64,000 bases of DNA from Xanthoparmelia taractica (taxonomy: Eukaryota; Ascomycota; Lecanoromycetes; Lecanorales; Parmeliaceae): contig JANQBS010000088.1 of assembly GCA_033085395.1 (NCBI GenBank), forward strand, positions 62,001 through 126,000, in the 5' to 3' direction. This document shows, in pieces, positions 22,596 to 34,362 of this stretch. Each line of letters opens with the position of its first letter. Position 1 is the stretch's first letter. Under the pieces are notes generated by a model. The model had not been told where the DNA came from and ran no database searches. It saw only the letters and a program-made list of their open reading frames with translations. Made by a program: the position numbers and the translations under genes.

Positions 22596-24245
22596 TCAGT
22601 ATTTCACCTTATCTGTTGGTTTCTTTGCGGAGATAAACTCGTTTGTCTCGTCCACACCCATGTAACTGTCGTGGCCTCTCAGCATCGTTTTCAGCGGCTA
22701 ATTTTTCCATCCCTAGGTACTTACGCGCTCAAAAGGATCTCAGCAAGTTGGTCTACATCCTCGCCTCTTCCAAACTCGAGAAAGTGCTCGAACGAGTAGT
22801 TCGTGATGATGAAATGGGGCTTTTCTTTCCACATGCGAGCAAATTCGAACGAGGAATCCGCTTCCCATAGGTGCCGCGATAAAGTCCAGCGATGGACGTA
22901 AGCCCAAGGCCCTTGGTCGTCTGCTCTTCTATTAGCCTCCAAGCGGAAATAAGGCGAGAAGGTTAGTACCATCTTTCTCGGGATCCTTCATCATTTCATA
23001 GAGCGTTATGAAAGAGTGCGCTATTATAATGGTCCTTCGCACTGATTCTGCGAAGATCCATCTCTGACAGCCGCAAAACTAGTGAGCGAGCGTATCGCCA
23101 GTGTCATCAGACAGTACTCACCTCCCACTCGCTTGGGGGCTGCTTTCTCATCACACTATCCCCAAGCTGTGCCAAGTCTCCCAAGTTCTCACGCAGCCCG
23201 TACAGGTCATCCAGCCATCTCTGCAGCAACGGAATGTCCCTCTCGCCCTGTGCGCGTAGAGTGACATCCCCATCAAGTAGACGAATAACCTGATACAGAA
23301 AGAGCGCCTGGGTACGCGCAAGCTTCTCCACTGGCGTTGCCATGGCATGAGCGACCTCGGCATCGACAAGTTCTCTCACGCTGCTGTGAAGTGCTCGTAT
23401 AACCATGGCTGTGTTTGCTTGTGTGCGGTTTGCGTAGAGCACATTGGCACTGAAGCAGGACAGGATGCATTGTGGTGCGTGGTCTCTGTAGAGGTAGCGG
23501 TGCAGGAAAGGCGTGGCGTTTCGCGTGGCGACGTCGGTGGTAAAACCTTTCACACGGTCCACAATGTAATGTAGCGGCGTTTTTGAATCATAGAGATGCC
23601 ATGGCTCCATATGTTCCTGAGAGAAGACGGTTAGGATTAGTATTCTATGATAGGTGGCAAACGATTACGAAGGACGTCGGAATATTCGACAGGTAGCGGA
23701 ATTTGGATCGGACTCACACAAAAGCCAGCCATCTTCTCGTAGGCTCTTATGATCTCTTCATCTGCTGGACTGCTCGGTCGTTCGGTCATGGGATCCTGCT
23801 CGATTGGGACAAGCCATTGATCCTGGGTTGGTGTGATACTATTGCCCATCAAGTTGATGAAAGGGTCCATAGAAATGTCGCCGTCGATAGTAGCATCCAT
23901 CACATAGTCCTGCATAGACTCAGTAGCAGAAGTAGCGACGCCAATTTGGGAATCCATGGGCATGATCCCGAGATAGTTCAGGTCTGGTGACTGACGTGGG
24001 GCAAAGGAAGGACCTGCGGGGCTTCCAAATGCTAGCCTCCCCATGGAAGGGGATGACCAATGAAATTTTTCCCTGTCAGGTTGACTAGCTACTTTGGTGT
24101 TGCCGTAGATGCAATCGATCTTCTTCTCCGTACACCTAGAACATATCGGCGTCCGCCTATCGCACCGCCTCTTGGCATTAACACAGCTGTTACAATTTTT
24201 CTGTCTCAACTTCGGCAAGCCGTCTATTGCTGTGGAATCTTCCAT
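22596..24245 (-). CDS. Zn2Cys6 (fungal-type) transcription factor
   Basis: Five exons, 24245-23718, 23616-23122, 23063-22970, 22920-22725 and 22665-22596, encode 460 residues. Introns are 101, 58, 49 and 59 bp and keep frame. The binuclear zinc cluster lies near the N-terminus with Cys at 18, 21, 28, 35, 38 and 45, spaced CX2CX6CX6CX2CX6C. The C-terminal part carries features usual in this class: WIFAESVRRTIIIAHSF, then FLEFGRGEDVDQLAEILLSA joined by splicing to YMGVDET. It should act in the nucleus as a DNA-binding regulator. The acceptor of exon 4 is the least certain, as GAG and CAG alternatives fit the same frame. The reductase directly downstream, 277 bp away on the same strand, is the obvious target candidate. 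Confidence 0.88.
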
Positions 24246-24762
24246 TGCGCTCAGACTATCGAGATCAATGCTGTAGTGTGGATTGCGGTGGTTGATGAAG
24301 GCGATTTGGATACTGCAGGCGGAGATTCTGGCAGTAGAGGTCGGAAGAACGCTCTACCACAGCAGTGAATTGATACTCCGCAACTCCGCAACTCCGCAAG
24401 AAAAGCCCCACTCCGCCATATGCAACATAAGCAGATTGCTCTCGCCCCATCCGCTAGAGTGTATCCTATTTAGCTTAGCTCAACACCCAGACACGAAGCG
24501 ATACCCCCACCCCATACAGGGAGCGAGTCGGACCGGGCTGTGGAAGTATCACGGAAAGCGGATAATGCAAGTATCAATATATTTGTGTAAAGAAGGAACA
24601 GAGGTCATAGATTAGATAATAGAGCGCTAATACCTTACCTCAGTTTTAGCGCGCTTTTTCAGCCCCATCAGTCCCTGCGAAATTTTAGTAGTCCTCCGCA
24701 ATTCACATGCTTGCGCAGCGAGCGCACACACTCAAAAGCTGACACACTACGGTAACTTCTCA
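24246..24762. other. Divergent promoter, Zn2Cys6 gene and BRX1
   Basis: A 517-bp gap between divergent genes. It contains the tandem ACTCCGCA motifs close to the regulator side. No gene is seen. The short frames crossing it are unsupported. Confidence 0.6.
24375..24417. promoter_or_regulatory. Tandem ACTCCGCA motifs upstream of the regulator
   Basis: ACTCCGCA occurs three times head to tail at 24375, 24383 and 24391, and ACTCCGCC once more at 24410. All lie 130-172 bp upstream of the regulator ATG. The same ACTCCGC word occurs in the reductase promoter at 22513-22519. This could be the half-site of the regulator and imply autoregulation. Binding is not shown by the sequence. Confidence 0.45.
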
Positions 24763-25766
24763 ATGGCCGCTGTCTATAAATCGCTTTCGAGGTCTTCCTC
24801 AACTAAAGCTCCCACTCAAAATGGCGTCACCAAAAAGAACAAGCAGCGAGTCTTGATCCTCAGCTCTCGAGGGGTCACCTACAGACATCGACATCTTCTC
24901 AACGACCTTTATTCTCTCCTGCCCCACAGCCGCAAAGATATGAAGCTTGATACGAAGACGAAGCTTTATCAGCTCAATGAGCTAGCGGAACTGTACAACT
25001 GCAATAATGTGTTGTTCTTCGAGGCGAGGAAAGGCAAAGATCTCTACATATGGATGAGCAAGGCGCCTAACGGACCGACCGTCAAAATGCACCTCCAAAA
25101 TTGTACGAGACTTTCTATACGCCACCAAGGTACGAGAGCTAACAAGTATACGCAGTACATACAATGTCCGAACTCCACTTTCCTGGCAACTGTCTCAAAG
25201 GCTCCCGGCCCATACTCTCCTTTGACGCAACCTTCTCTTCTCAACCATACCTCCTCGTCATCAAAGAACTCCTCACCCACATCTTCGGAGTCCCTCAAGG
25301 CGCGCGAAAGACAAAACCCTTCGTCGACCACGTCATGGGTTTTACAATAGCAGATGGTAAAATATGGATACGATGTTTTCAGATCAGTGAGACTGCTGTA
25401 TCAAAATCAGATGCCGCCAAGGAGGACGCGAAGGAGGACGGAGTGGATAGCGCCGCGGTCACGTCGAAAGTCACCAAGAAGCCTGGGGACACAAAGATCA
25501 GCCTGGTGGAGATAGGGCCAAGATTTGTTCTTACGCCGATAGTGATATTGGAATCCAGTTTTGGAGGCCCCGTCATCTACGAGAACAAGGAGTTTGTAAG
25601 CCCGAACCAGCTACGGTCAGAGCTACGGTTGAGCAAGGCTGGGAGGTACAACAGCCGGAGCGAGCAGTCATTGGAGAACAGGAATAAAAGAGGGGAAATG
25701 GGCCTGCGGACGGGCGTGGGAGAAAAGAAAAAGAATGAATTGGATGAGGGTGTGCTGTTTGCATGA
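24763..25766 (+). CDS. BRX1: Ribosome biogenesis protein Brx1 (Brix domain)
   Basis: Two exons, 24763-25102 and 25156-25766, encode 316 residues. The 53-bp intron splits a Leu codon and restores HLQNLHTMSELHF. The Brix domain starts near residue 29 with VLILSSRGVTYRHRHLLNDL. It includes FFEARKGKDLYIWMSKAPNG, LKGSRPILSFDATF and FGVPQGARKTKPFVDHVMGF. A GKIWIRCFQI strand follows, then an acidic/Lys-rich linker and VEIGPRFVLTPIVILESSFG near the C-terminus. Brx1 works in the nucleolus in early 60S pre-ribosome assembly. Length matches the family. A long 3' extension that is Asn/Arg/Lys-rich is usual. Expression is presumably constitutive. Confidence 0.95.
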
Positions 25767-26405
25767 GGAGAAAGGATGGTGGATCCATACGCTCACAGTC
25801 GGATTTCTTAAATGAACAACGGATCTAATGCACGGCTTTGTGAAGTAGTGGTCACTTACTGTTGCCAATTACGGACGATCCGCTTAAAGGCAAAGATCAT
25901 GACCATGTCTGAAACCCTCGCTCGATCGATAAGCGCAAGACAGTTGAGGCTCTACGAAACAATGTGTTCCAGAATTCCAAATAGCCAGGGTACTGGTCCG
26001 CATCTCAAAAGACATTTGCAGTCACTTATGCCTATTATTATTCCTTGATGCTGTGTCGTGGGCACTCTTCCAAAGAGCAGTTGGTTGTGCGTCACGAAGC
26101 AAAGCCCTACAGCGCTTGAGACCAGCATGAAGGACCTTTGTCTAAATCCTGTACAGTGTTATGTGGGTTCTGCATGGATACCTGCATATGCACTGTTTCT
26201 CCGACGAGAAGTTGCCAGCGTGCAGCTCGCTATGTCTAGGATTCTTCTACGCTTCTTTGTCAATGCCTGCCTTATAACAGTCTTCCAACCCCCACTCAAT
26301 CATCAAATCAATCTCTCAACTCTCACGCCAATCTAGTAAGACTCAAATACCTTCTATTCCTCTCGAACTACCCAAAATCTCCAGCTTGTTACGATTAGAT
26401 CCGGA
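25767..26405. other. Intergenic region, no gene recognised
   Basis: Frames of 78 and 92 codons on the plus strand show no motif. The last 100 bases, C/A-rich, may be the leader of the next small gene. Confidence 0.4.
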
Positions 26406-26651
26406 ATGTCGTGTACTATCCGATCACACACCAAGGTCGTCCTTTTCAAAATCAACTACCCTAAGACGCCGATGACATCTAACTCCATCATTCACTTCAT
26501 CAACGATCCTACCCTTACCAAATTCATCCAGGCGACTTCAACCCTTTTGATAATCGTGATACTCCTCATCCTCATTGCCCTCGGGATTGTCTTGCACACT
26601 TTAGTGGCAGTATGCCCTCCGTTCAAGAGATTCATCAACAGGTATGGGTAG
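26406..26651 (+). CDS. Small single-span membrane protein, 81 aa
   Basis: A single exon of 81 codons. An internal ATG at 26472 gives a shorter 59-residue form. The N-terminal part is hydrophilic. A single strong membrane segment follows, ATSTLLIIVILLILIALGIV. The tail is short, with basic and Cys/Pro residues (CPPFKRFINRYG). No family is recognised. It resembles in layout three other tiny membrane proteins at 34.4-36.2 kb. Its coding status rests on the clean hydrophobic segment and ATG, not on homology, so it stays tentative. Confidence 0.45.
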   Translation: MSCTIRSHTKVVLFKINYPKTPMTSNSIIHFINDPTLTKFIQATSTLLIIVILLILIALGIVLHTLVAVCPPFKRFINRYG

Positions 26652-27694
26652 CTTATTCTTTCGAGGATAGGATAGAGCTAATCTGCCTAAGGAGGATGTT
26701 GAATAAGAGACGAGAGGAGGCGAATGAGTACCAAGGCTGGTAGGACAGGCTTTCCAGGCGAATTGCAATGGGCTTGTCAAGGCGGATGGTGATAGAAAGC
26801 TATGAATAGACCCTGTTTACTGTGCGCTGCACTATCACCACTTCCACTCAAGGAATCGCATCTTGCATTGGTGGTTACTACGCATATAGTGATTAGAAAT
26901 GGAAAGCATTTTCGTCTACCCAACTGGCTGCCCTTTCGCTCCCCCCACACAACCGCTTACTTACCCCTCTACCATCTCTTCCCTTACACAAGTCAATGCG
27001 AACACAGCGCCTGCGCAAGCCCAATGAACCCCATCTCCACTCGGTCCCACTCACTCACTAATAAGTGCCCTGTCACCTTGATTCGGACTGGTCAGGAGTG
27101 AAAGGTCTGCACCGCTGCACTGTCGACTCTCCGGTCCTTGGAGGCCGCATCGATCTATCGACAAAGGGTGGGAAAGTCAAAGGTGAAATGACATTTCGTT
27201 GGAGATCCGACTGGCGGGCTTTTCCACTCGGGACTCTGTCCGGTCGGATTAGGGACGAGGGTACTGGTAGGAAAAGCGGTGCCGATTGTAGCGAGGAGTT
27301 TCTTGTTTTTTTGGGGGGGGGCAGGTTCAGCCCGAAAAGTGTGGTGGGAGGGGGGAGGTTGAGAGCGGACGGTTTGCTATAAAGGGTGGAATGATCGATT
27401 CGTTCAGTCTGCTCGGGAGTGTACCTACTTTGTCAAGGGCCCAAGTGGCTTATGAGGGCATTATTACTGGACTTTGAGCCACGTGTTGGACATTGAACAA
27501 AATACGCAGAATTTCGAATTGCCTCGGGGCAGTAGAACAAAGTGAAACATCCTTGAGGCGGATTGAGGTTCTTCAATTTCCAGCCTTGAATTTATAGTGC
27601 GTACCTTATGGAAACATTGGCAGTGCGTTACCACCGCGCACCTAGGTACAGAGGAAATTGGTCAATGCTGATGCTTATTATTGCGTTCTCAGTA
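26652..27694. other. Intergenic region, no gene recognised
   Basis: Frames of about 100 codons near 26802-27101 and 27065-27382 on the plus strand have no recognised motif, and the second starts without an ATG. A G-rich tract occurs near 27308-27362. The segment ends just past the stop of the minus-strand secreted protein. Confidence 0.4.
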
Positions 27695-30633
27695 CTAGAT
27701 CCGCAGAAATCCCAGAACAGACATCGCAAGCACCGCTGTAATCATCTCAGTCCACAATAACAAACACCTCACACTCGCCGTACCCCCATTAAAGACTTGC
27801 GCGCGAGTACCTGTTCCATTGTTCACCCTCATTGAAACATTACCTTGCGCTGAAGCTGGCGGATCAGTACCAAACGGTCCTCCCGACACAGACGCTCCCC
27901 TAGTCAGACCATCTACACCGGCAGTCTCTCCACTCGAGCCTGGACTTTTACTCTCAGGCGGCATCTTCTTCGTCTCCACCACCAATTGCGCGGCCGCATT
28001 GAGAGATACGGTCGTCGCACTCAAGGCCAGATCTGGAGCTCCGGGAGTCAGGATGGTGTCTGCGATTGATAGAGCAGTGGAATTGGCTACGATGGCTTGG
28101 CCGTTGACGGTGGTAGTGACGCGGTCAGGAATTCCGGAATGTGCTCCATCATCAGGATCTCCTGTTGTTAGTCCTCCTAAGGCCATCTTCCCGTTTGAAA
28201 GGGCGATGCTTTTCGTACCGGATAGGGTGATGGGCGGGGCTCCACGGTCCAGGGTCGTACCAGCAATGAAGATGCTATCTGAGGGAGGTTCGACCATTTG
28301 TTTGTTTATAGTCCCGGCTTGGTCGTCTGCGAAGTCGTTCAAAGGACTTGCAGTTACCGTTTGCGTGGGCTCCATTTGTGGAACCGGAACTGCATGTTGA
28401 CTGGATCCCTTGCTGTTTTCGACTTGGTGACGACCGTTGCTTGGCTTAGGATCTGCTTGCTGTCCGGACTTTTCACTGTTACTATTGCCCTGCTTAGGCC
28501 CAATGCCTCGATTAGGATCACTGCCTTTGGCAGGGTCGGTGCCATGATTGAGATCGCTAGTTTTGCTGGGACTATTGCCTTGTTCCGTATCACTGTTCTG
28601 CTGAAGCTTGGGATCGCTGGCTTGGCTGAGATGATTGTTCTGTGTAGGACCATCTTTTTGCTTAGGCTTGGGTTCCCTGCCATGGTTTGGATCACTGACT
28701 TGTGTAGGATCATTGTCTTGTTTAGGTTCACTGATTTGCTGAGGACTGTCCCCTCCTTTAGGATCCCCGTTTGGCTGCACTACTGATGCCTGAGACGGCA
28801 GGCTCTCCGGAGTTGGCAGGCTCTCCTGAGTTGCAGGGTCGTTGGCCTGAGGTCTAGTACTATGCGTCTCTTTATTTGTACGAGCTGGAGTTGCATTGAT
28901 CGTCGCCTTGGGCTGGTCTACTTTGGGTATACTTGCAGGTACTGGTGTTGACGCTTTTGTATCAATAGTCGGTAGAGCCGGCGGGTCTAGAGTTATACTT
29001 GACACCGGGGCCTTAGGATCGCGAGGAGGGACAGGTGGGGCTAGTGCTGTTACTGATATGAGAGCGCTCGGGGGATCATAAGCTGTAAAAAAGCCCCCAT
29101 CACAGAATGGAGCCCAAGTAAATACCTCCTTAATCTTACTTGGCATAGCAATTAGAGGACGATACGGCTCGCCGGGTTGCGGTTTATACCAGTTTGCTTC
29201 CTAAATTTAATGTATTAGCTATAAAGATATCAGACTTAGCGATGGATATCTACCATTATGCTTTGCAGTGGGCATGGTAGATCTCTAAACTCGAATCGCT
29301 TTGCTTTTACTTCGCGAAGACCGGGAATGCCAAGAGGACCTTCGATAGTCGACAACTCCCCCACGGAGAAGCTCAGCATCGTGGACCAGACAACACTAGC
29401 TCCACACATGTCCTCAATAGTTAAGCCATGGAAGTTGGCATATATGGACGGAGAAGTACTGATGATACTGTTATTCAATATTGATAGACCTTTCTTGTGG
29501 CTGGAAACTCACAACGTGAAACCTCCGGAGACCACTGTGCTTATCGGCAAGCCGTCTACTTGGGTGGTGGGTGTTGGCACAATCAAAGAGTGGGCGCGCC
29601 TATGGACTGATGCGTATGAGATAGGACTGGATTGATTCAAGGACTGAGACTCTGCCTTGTCTTCATCACATATAGGAGTTGACCAGGGACTAAAGTCGGA
29701 AACCTTCACGGCCAGAGAGCCAACCGTTGTGATGTGAGCTGTTGTGAAAGTCATCGTCGACACTGTGCAACCCCATTAAGTCAGACCAACTTTCGTCGTG
29801 GCACCATAGTCGATTGGTCTGACGGTATCTCCAATGATACTAAGACACGATGTATCCGAGTCCGGCTCGGGCCAGTAAAAGAGGTCAACATTCGCAGCGT
29901 AAATAAGACAGCTCCCACAGCAAGATGGTAGGTTTACGGATGATGAATTACCATCTTCCTTGATAAACTCCGCTTTCGATTCGTTCATAGTCCCGAAATA
30001 GTATCCCCATGAGTAGCCAGTCTTTGCGATCCATTCATCCGCAGCTGACACGCACTGTGGCGATCTCATCCAATCCTTTATCTTTTGAAGTTCGGACAGT
30101 CTCTCAGGATGGTTGTATGTGTCGCAATCTGATTGGTTCACGAAACGCTGTTGAAAGCACGAGTTGCACATGAGACTTCTACATATGCTAGGGAGTTCGG
30201 CATGTTGATCACGAATTGCAGTATCAAAGAACTTTTCGATTGCCGCAGTCTTATTTCCTGAGCAGGAATCGTCCCATAGCAGGCATTGATCGGATAAATT
30301 CGTGGCAGTGGCCTCTATTATCGTTCCATTGCTGGCTTTAAAGGAGCAGAAATCGTCATAAATGGCACAGAATCCTGACTTGATGTGCTGATAATTCGCT
30401 AAGACTTGTGCGTTATCACCATCCCCAGTAGTATTGAGTGGGACTGGTAACTGAGAAGAATTATCGACCATGCCCCGAGGAGAGTTGTGCCACGGTTGCG
30501 ACTGCGCGGAAAAGGTTTTTTTGTTTAGGGTGGAAGCCCAAGAGTTTATGTTATGCTCATGACGTGCGAGGGTGGTGTGACCATTAAGGTCCAGCAAAGA
30601 GAGAACCGATAGGAGTCTAGCTAGGGAGAGCAT
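27695..30633 (-). CDS. Large secreted repeat protein, possibly with an in-frame stop
   Basis: Exons 30633-29513, 29467-29254 and 29200-27695 splice in frame. The N-terminus (MLSLARLLSVLSLLDLNG) is a signal peptide. The start is the first ATG, since upstream codons are GTG. A Cys-rich ectodomain follows, with FCAIYDDFCSF, CLLWDDSCSGN, LMCNSCFQQRF, CCGSCLIYAANVDLFYWPEP. Then come GELSTIEGPLGIPG and WYKPQPGEPYRPLI with FFTAYDPPSAL. The middle is a degenerate Asp-Pro/Gln/Asn repeat of about 130 residues. The end has strand motifs (FIAGTTLDRGAPPITLSGTK, VNGQAIV, ILTPGAPDLAL) and a hydrophobic tail, MITAVLAMSVLGFLRI. This is a recurrent Pezizomycotina cell-surface architecture. A TAA at 29778-29776 (codon 286) interrupts the first exon unless a weak 48-bp intron, 29786-29739, is removed. 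The spliced product would be 930 residues. Confidence 0.75.
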
Positions 30634-31267
30634 TTTTCTAAACACCACGAGGAACGGGCCCTAACGAATCTTGATAAATATATATGAGCTACCTAGGGCA
30701 CTATTATCGCATCTTCGGCGGGTAGGGTCTGCTTATGAATGAGATATGATCGGACCCGACAAAGTAAGATTGGTCAAGAAGAAAGAGACACCTGGCAAGA
30801 GGAGCTAAAAGAATGGCTTAGATGTTTCATGAAGCCGCTGCAGCATCCCTCCTGGAAAGCCACTTTTCCTTATGCACGGCGTGCCTTTCGATTGCATCCA
30901 TGCAAGTTTAATCTCCGGGTGAGAGTTTTACGATTCCTTTGATAGCGCCTTGTCGATGCAGAGATGCTCTCATGGTTGGCCCCTGAGCTAATTTCAATAA
31001 GGACAACTTGACTCAAGTAGGATAGTTTACTTTAGCAAATCCTAGAAATGTATTCGTCAATCAGTATTGAGAAGAGTTCGTAGGAATAGACTTAAATCTC
31101 GCTCGACTAAACTCTGTTCATCCTTTCTTTAAAGGGATGCTCGACAATCGATGCTTGGCGTGTAGGATTCTTGTTCCGTTATTGCTGCCTGGGAGATTTA
31201 TCTCTATGGAAAACCGAGTCCTCGGTAACAGCATCAACAACCACGCTTTTAGGTATAGATCGACCCA
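30634..31267. other. Divergent promoter region, no gene recognised
   Basis: About 630 bases between divergent genes. A 67-codon ATG frame at 30739-30942 (+) has a Glu/Lys/Trp-rich N-terminal stretch but no known match. It is not supported further. Confidence 0.45.
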
Positions 31268-32077
31268 ATGGCCGAGTCAGAGATCACAACAGGCGGCCAA
31301 GGTGAGCCCTTTTCCGACGTCCAACATCATCGCAACCAGAACCAATAACGCTTCTCCCTCCACTAGAGCGGATCCAAGCTGCCGTTGGACTTCTCAGCGA
31401 AGCTTTCAAGGATAATCCCACAGTCAATTACATCCCCGATTCCGTAAAACCGAATCAACGCGACACATATCTGCCCTCGTTCTTCCGCGCAGTGCTTACC
31501 GTCGCCGCCGCCAATGGCGCCACTTCTGAAGAAATCGGCGGTTGGAAGTCATGCGGCGTTATATGCCCGCCTGGCAGCGCTGTTGATCGGATCGGCCCGT
31601 CGCTTTATCCCATGGTCATGTCCGTGGCATGGTCTATAGGCTTCCAAGGCTGTCAAGCAAGCCCACACTTTCAACCCACCCCTACCTACCGAGGCATCTG
31701 CTAACTCTGCGCCCGAACAGCGATTATTCTCTGAGATGGCCCGTGAGACGAAAGCCTGCAAGGCGAAAGCATTGCGCGAGGGCGAGAAGTATTTCTATGT
31801 CTTTTTCTTAGGGACGTTGGAGGAGGGGCGCGGGCAAGGGTTGTCCTCCGCAGTCGTTCGGCACTATCAAGCAAGAGCTACGAGGGAGCAAGCGCCTATC
31901 TATCTGGAGGCTGCGACGGAGTATTGCTGGTGTCTGTATGAGAGGTTGGGGTTTGTCACGATGGGTGAGATGGTGCTCGGGGAGGGAAAGGCTGCGGCTG
32001 ATGGGTTGGCGTGTGTGGGTGGTCCGGGGGTTAGGCTTTGGAGTATGATATGGAGGCCTGAGCAACTTGGGGGATAA
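31268..32077 (+). CDS. GNAT-type N-acetyltransferase
   Basis: Exons 31268-31301, 31367-31656 and 31721-32077 encode 226 residues. The first intron is GT-AG. The second, 31657-31720, begins GCAAGC and ends CAG, with CTAAC inside, so it is a GC-AG intron. The N-terminus reads MAESEITTGGQ, then ERIQAAVGLLSEAFKDNPTV. The acetyl-CoA-binding signature is in exon 3, YVFFLGTLEEGRGQGLSSAV, followed by YLEAATEYCWCLYERLGF, both typical of GNAT folds in fungi. Acceptor substrate is unknown. No signal peptide. An alternative single-exon model would lose the fold, so the GC donor is the best reading. Confidence 0.82.
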
Positions 32078-33036
32078 ATACTTGTGCTGTCTTAGGGAAT
32101 GCTATTTTCTTTTTCAGGTAACAAAACGGAGAGTCAGTTAGTTTCATACCATTCTCTTCTCATGATCTGCCGGAGCTCTACAATTGTTTGCTGAACTCTG
32201 GCATTGATCTTTTTCGGACGACATGTTCGATCGCAGAACCGAAAAGACCATAATGTGGACTTGAGCTCAGTCATTGGAGTTGGAGCGGCATCTTTACGGC
32301 TGCCATGGTCTTTTGCGCGTGCTTGGAGTCCCCCCAGCGATGTCGTCAAACTACTAAAGAAAGGCTCGTTGATCACTTCCGCTAGGACTGACTTTGCCAC
32401 CATCGTAACAATGATAGTCTCCTTTTTGATTGGAGTAACTTGTCTTTGCACTTAGGTGGGGTTTGATGAGACAGTAGATCTACCAGTTAGGACGCTGTAC
32501 ATTGCTTCTATCCTTCTTCTTGGCTCCGTTGCGCCGGAAGAAAGACAGAGCTGACCTTTCTTCATAGCGGCTTTCTCAACATATACCTACCTCTCTGACA
32601 GGGCGGACGGCTGGGATTGCTGGGGACCTACCGCAGCGGAGGGCCGATTTGATGGCATTATCCGCAATAGAGTGAATAAGCCAGGGAGCACGGGTGGCTG
32701 CACAGACTATCGTGAAATTAGCGCACTGAGAGAAATGAGCCAAGGAAAATGTGAATAGGATATAAGGGAATATACTGAGAATGTAATGTCCGAGAAAATT
32801 GAGTGGCGAAAAATTTGGAGTTCATGGAAAATGTGAATATATTAAAATGCATTATCTTGGTATTATAATGCCTCCCATCCTGTCTCAATTCTCACTTCTT
32901 CCACATCTCCAACATCATCCAAGCACGACGTAGAAGACAGCAAATCAAGCTATATCATCCTCACTAAAGAATATCAAAACGAGCTGCAAGATACCCGTTA
33001 AGCAAGAACACAATCGACAAGCCTCCCAACGCATCA
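32078..33036. other. Intergenic region, no gene recognised
   Basis: Overlapping 83-codon (+) and 105-codon (-) frames at 32134-32455 have no recognised motif and cannot both be real. From 32740 to 32870 the sequence is AT-rich with a repeated GGAAAATGTGAATA word. The last stretch is probably the promoter of the next gene. Confidence 0.4.
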
Positions 33037-33762
33037 ATGGCAGGTACCTCTGGCTGTATACCAGACTACCACGTCAACTTTTTCGGCCAGCTTTGCGAAC
33101 CAACCTCACATCCTTCTCGAATGACTTCTCCTAAGACGGAATCCCAAATCGACTTTGAGCAACAATCCAACAATGCGCCCGTGCCATCGCGCACAGCCGA
33201 TGACGTTTTGGCGCTCGATCCAGTCGCCGAATTGTTCAAGGAAAACCAGGATCTAATTCGAGGTCTCTCTTGCGGAAATGTTGAAACCTACCTAGCAACC
33301 ATCAAGGAAGTATTTACCGCGGTGCGCCAACGCCGGAAGAATGCCTGCACAGAGATACCTACCGAGCAGCGTCTGGTTGAACGACACCAAGTTGAACAAA
33401 ATGATAAAAGTCAATCTGAATGCTCAGACAAACATCAAATCGCAAACGGTGATCAGCACCAAAACCAACACCAGGTAGAACACGAACCTGAGCATAAACA
33501 TCAACAGAAAGAACAACCCAAAGTCCAGGTAGCACACCATCGCCAAGAGCATCTAGCCATGCAAAGAGAAGACCAACACCAAGACCAACATCAACATCAA
33601 CCTCAACGCCAATCGCATAACCCCCCAAAACAGCCGGTCCATCGCTTCATCATCACCCATTATCCAACGAACAAGGACAACTCCAAGATACCTCGCCAAG
33701 CTATCTCGGCAAGGTCAATTACAACCGGAAGACGATACCATGCACTGCATGCAATCCAATAA
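33037..33762 (+). CDS. Gln/His-rich protein of unknown function
   Basis: A single exon of 241 codons with a good ATG after a C/A-rich leader. Residues 1-45 include short Ser/Pro stretches. Residues 46-105 form the only ordered-looking segment, DDVLALDPVAELFKENQDL then ETYLATIKEVFTAVRQRR, likely helical. Residues 110-205 are dominated by Gln, His and Glu, often as HQ pairs. The tail is basic. No signal peptide or membrane segment is seen. No family is recognised. The His/Gln tract could bind metal or be simple low-complexity sequence. Confidence 0.5.
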   Translation: MAGTSGCIPDYHVNFFGQLCEPTSHPSRMTSPKTESQIDFEQQSNNAPVPSRTADDVLALDPVAELFKENQDLIRGLSCGNVETYLATIKEVFTAVRQRRKNACTEIPTEQRLVERHQVEQNDKSQSECSDKHQIANGDQHQNQHQVEHEPEHKHQQKEQPKVQVAHHRQEHLAMQREDQHQDQHQHQPQRQSHNPPKQPVHRFIITHYPTNKDNSKIPRQAISARSITTGRRYHALHAIQ

Positions 33763-34362
33763 TGAAAACGGAAAAGGGCATAGTTAAGAGCTAGCTTCTG
33801 TCGTCGGATGGGCTACTCACGGGTAATGATACTGGAGGTAGTCTTTGGAGAAGTATGCTGTGGCTTTGTGAGTAATGAGGTTGTACAGTCGGGATTGTAT
33901 AGTTGTAGGAATGGAGGCAAGAGCCTTGCGCGTGTGATGTCGGTTGAAATGAGTAGGATTAAAGTACCGCAATGCAATATAAGAAATTTGTCATTATCTT
34001 GTGCGTGGATTTGAAGGTTTGCCGATCGTGATACCTGTCAGTCAAGTAACTCCGAGCCGTAACCATTTTTGGATCTCCCCAAGAGAGGATGATGGGGTCT
34101 TTGACCCGTCGTGCGATTGAGCAAGTTTTTCTGTTAGAATTTGCGCCTAGCGTCTTGCTAGATGACATTGTTGACGGGGCTAATTGGCTCGTTATACGCA
34201 AAGCATTCTCTCTTCTGGTTCATCTAAACCGGCGATTCCCCCCTTCCTCAGTATCTCCCAACTCTCCCAACCACCACTTTAAACACCAAAGCATCTCACA
34301 ACACCACACTCCAAACACACAGGCTCCTACGCTCACATTCAGCACCCAGCACCGCTACCATC
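33763..34362. other. Intergenic region and leader of the next gene
   Basis: No supported gene. From about 34230 the plus strand is C/A-rich, typical of a fungal leader, ending in a good start context (GCTACCATCATGCC). Confidence 0.5.
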
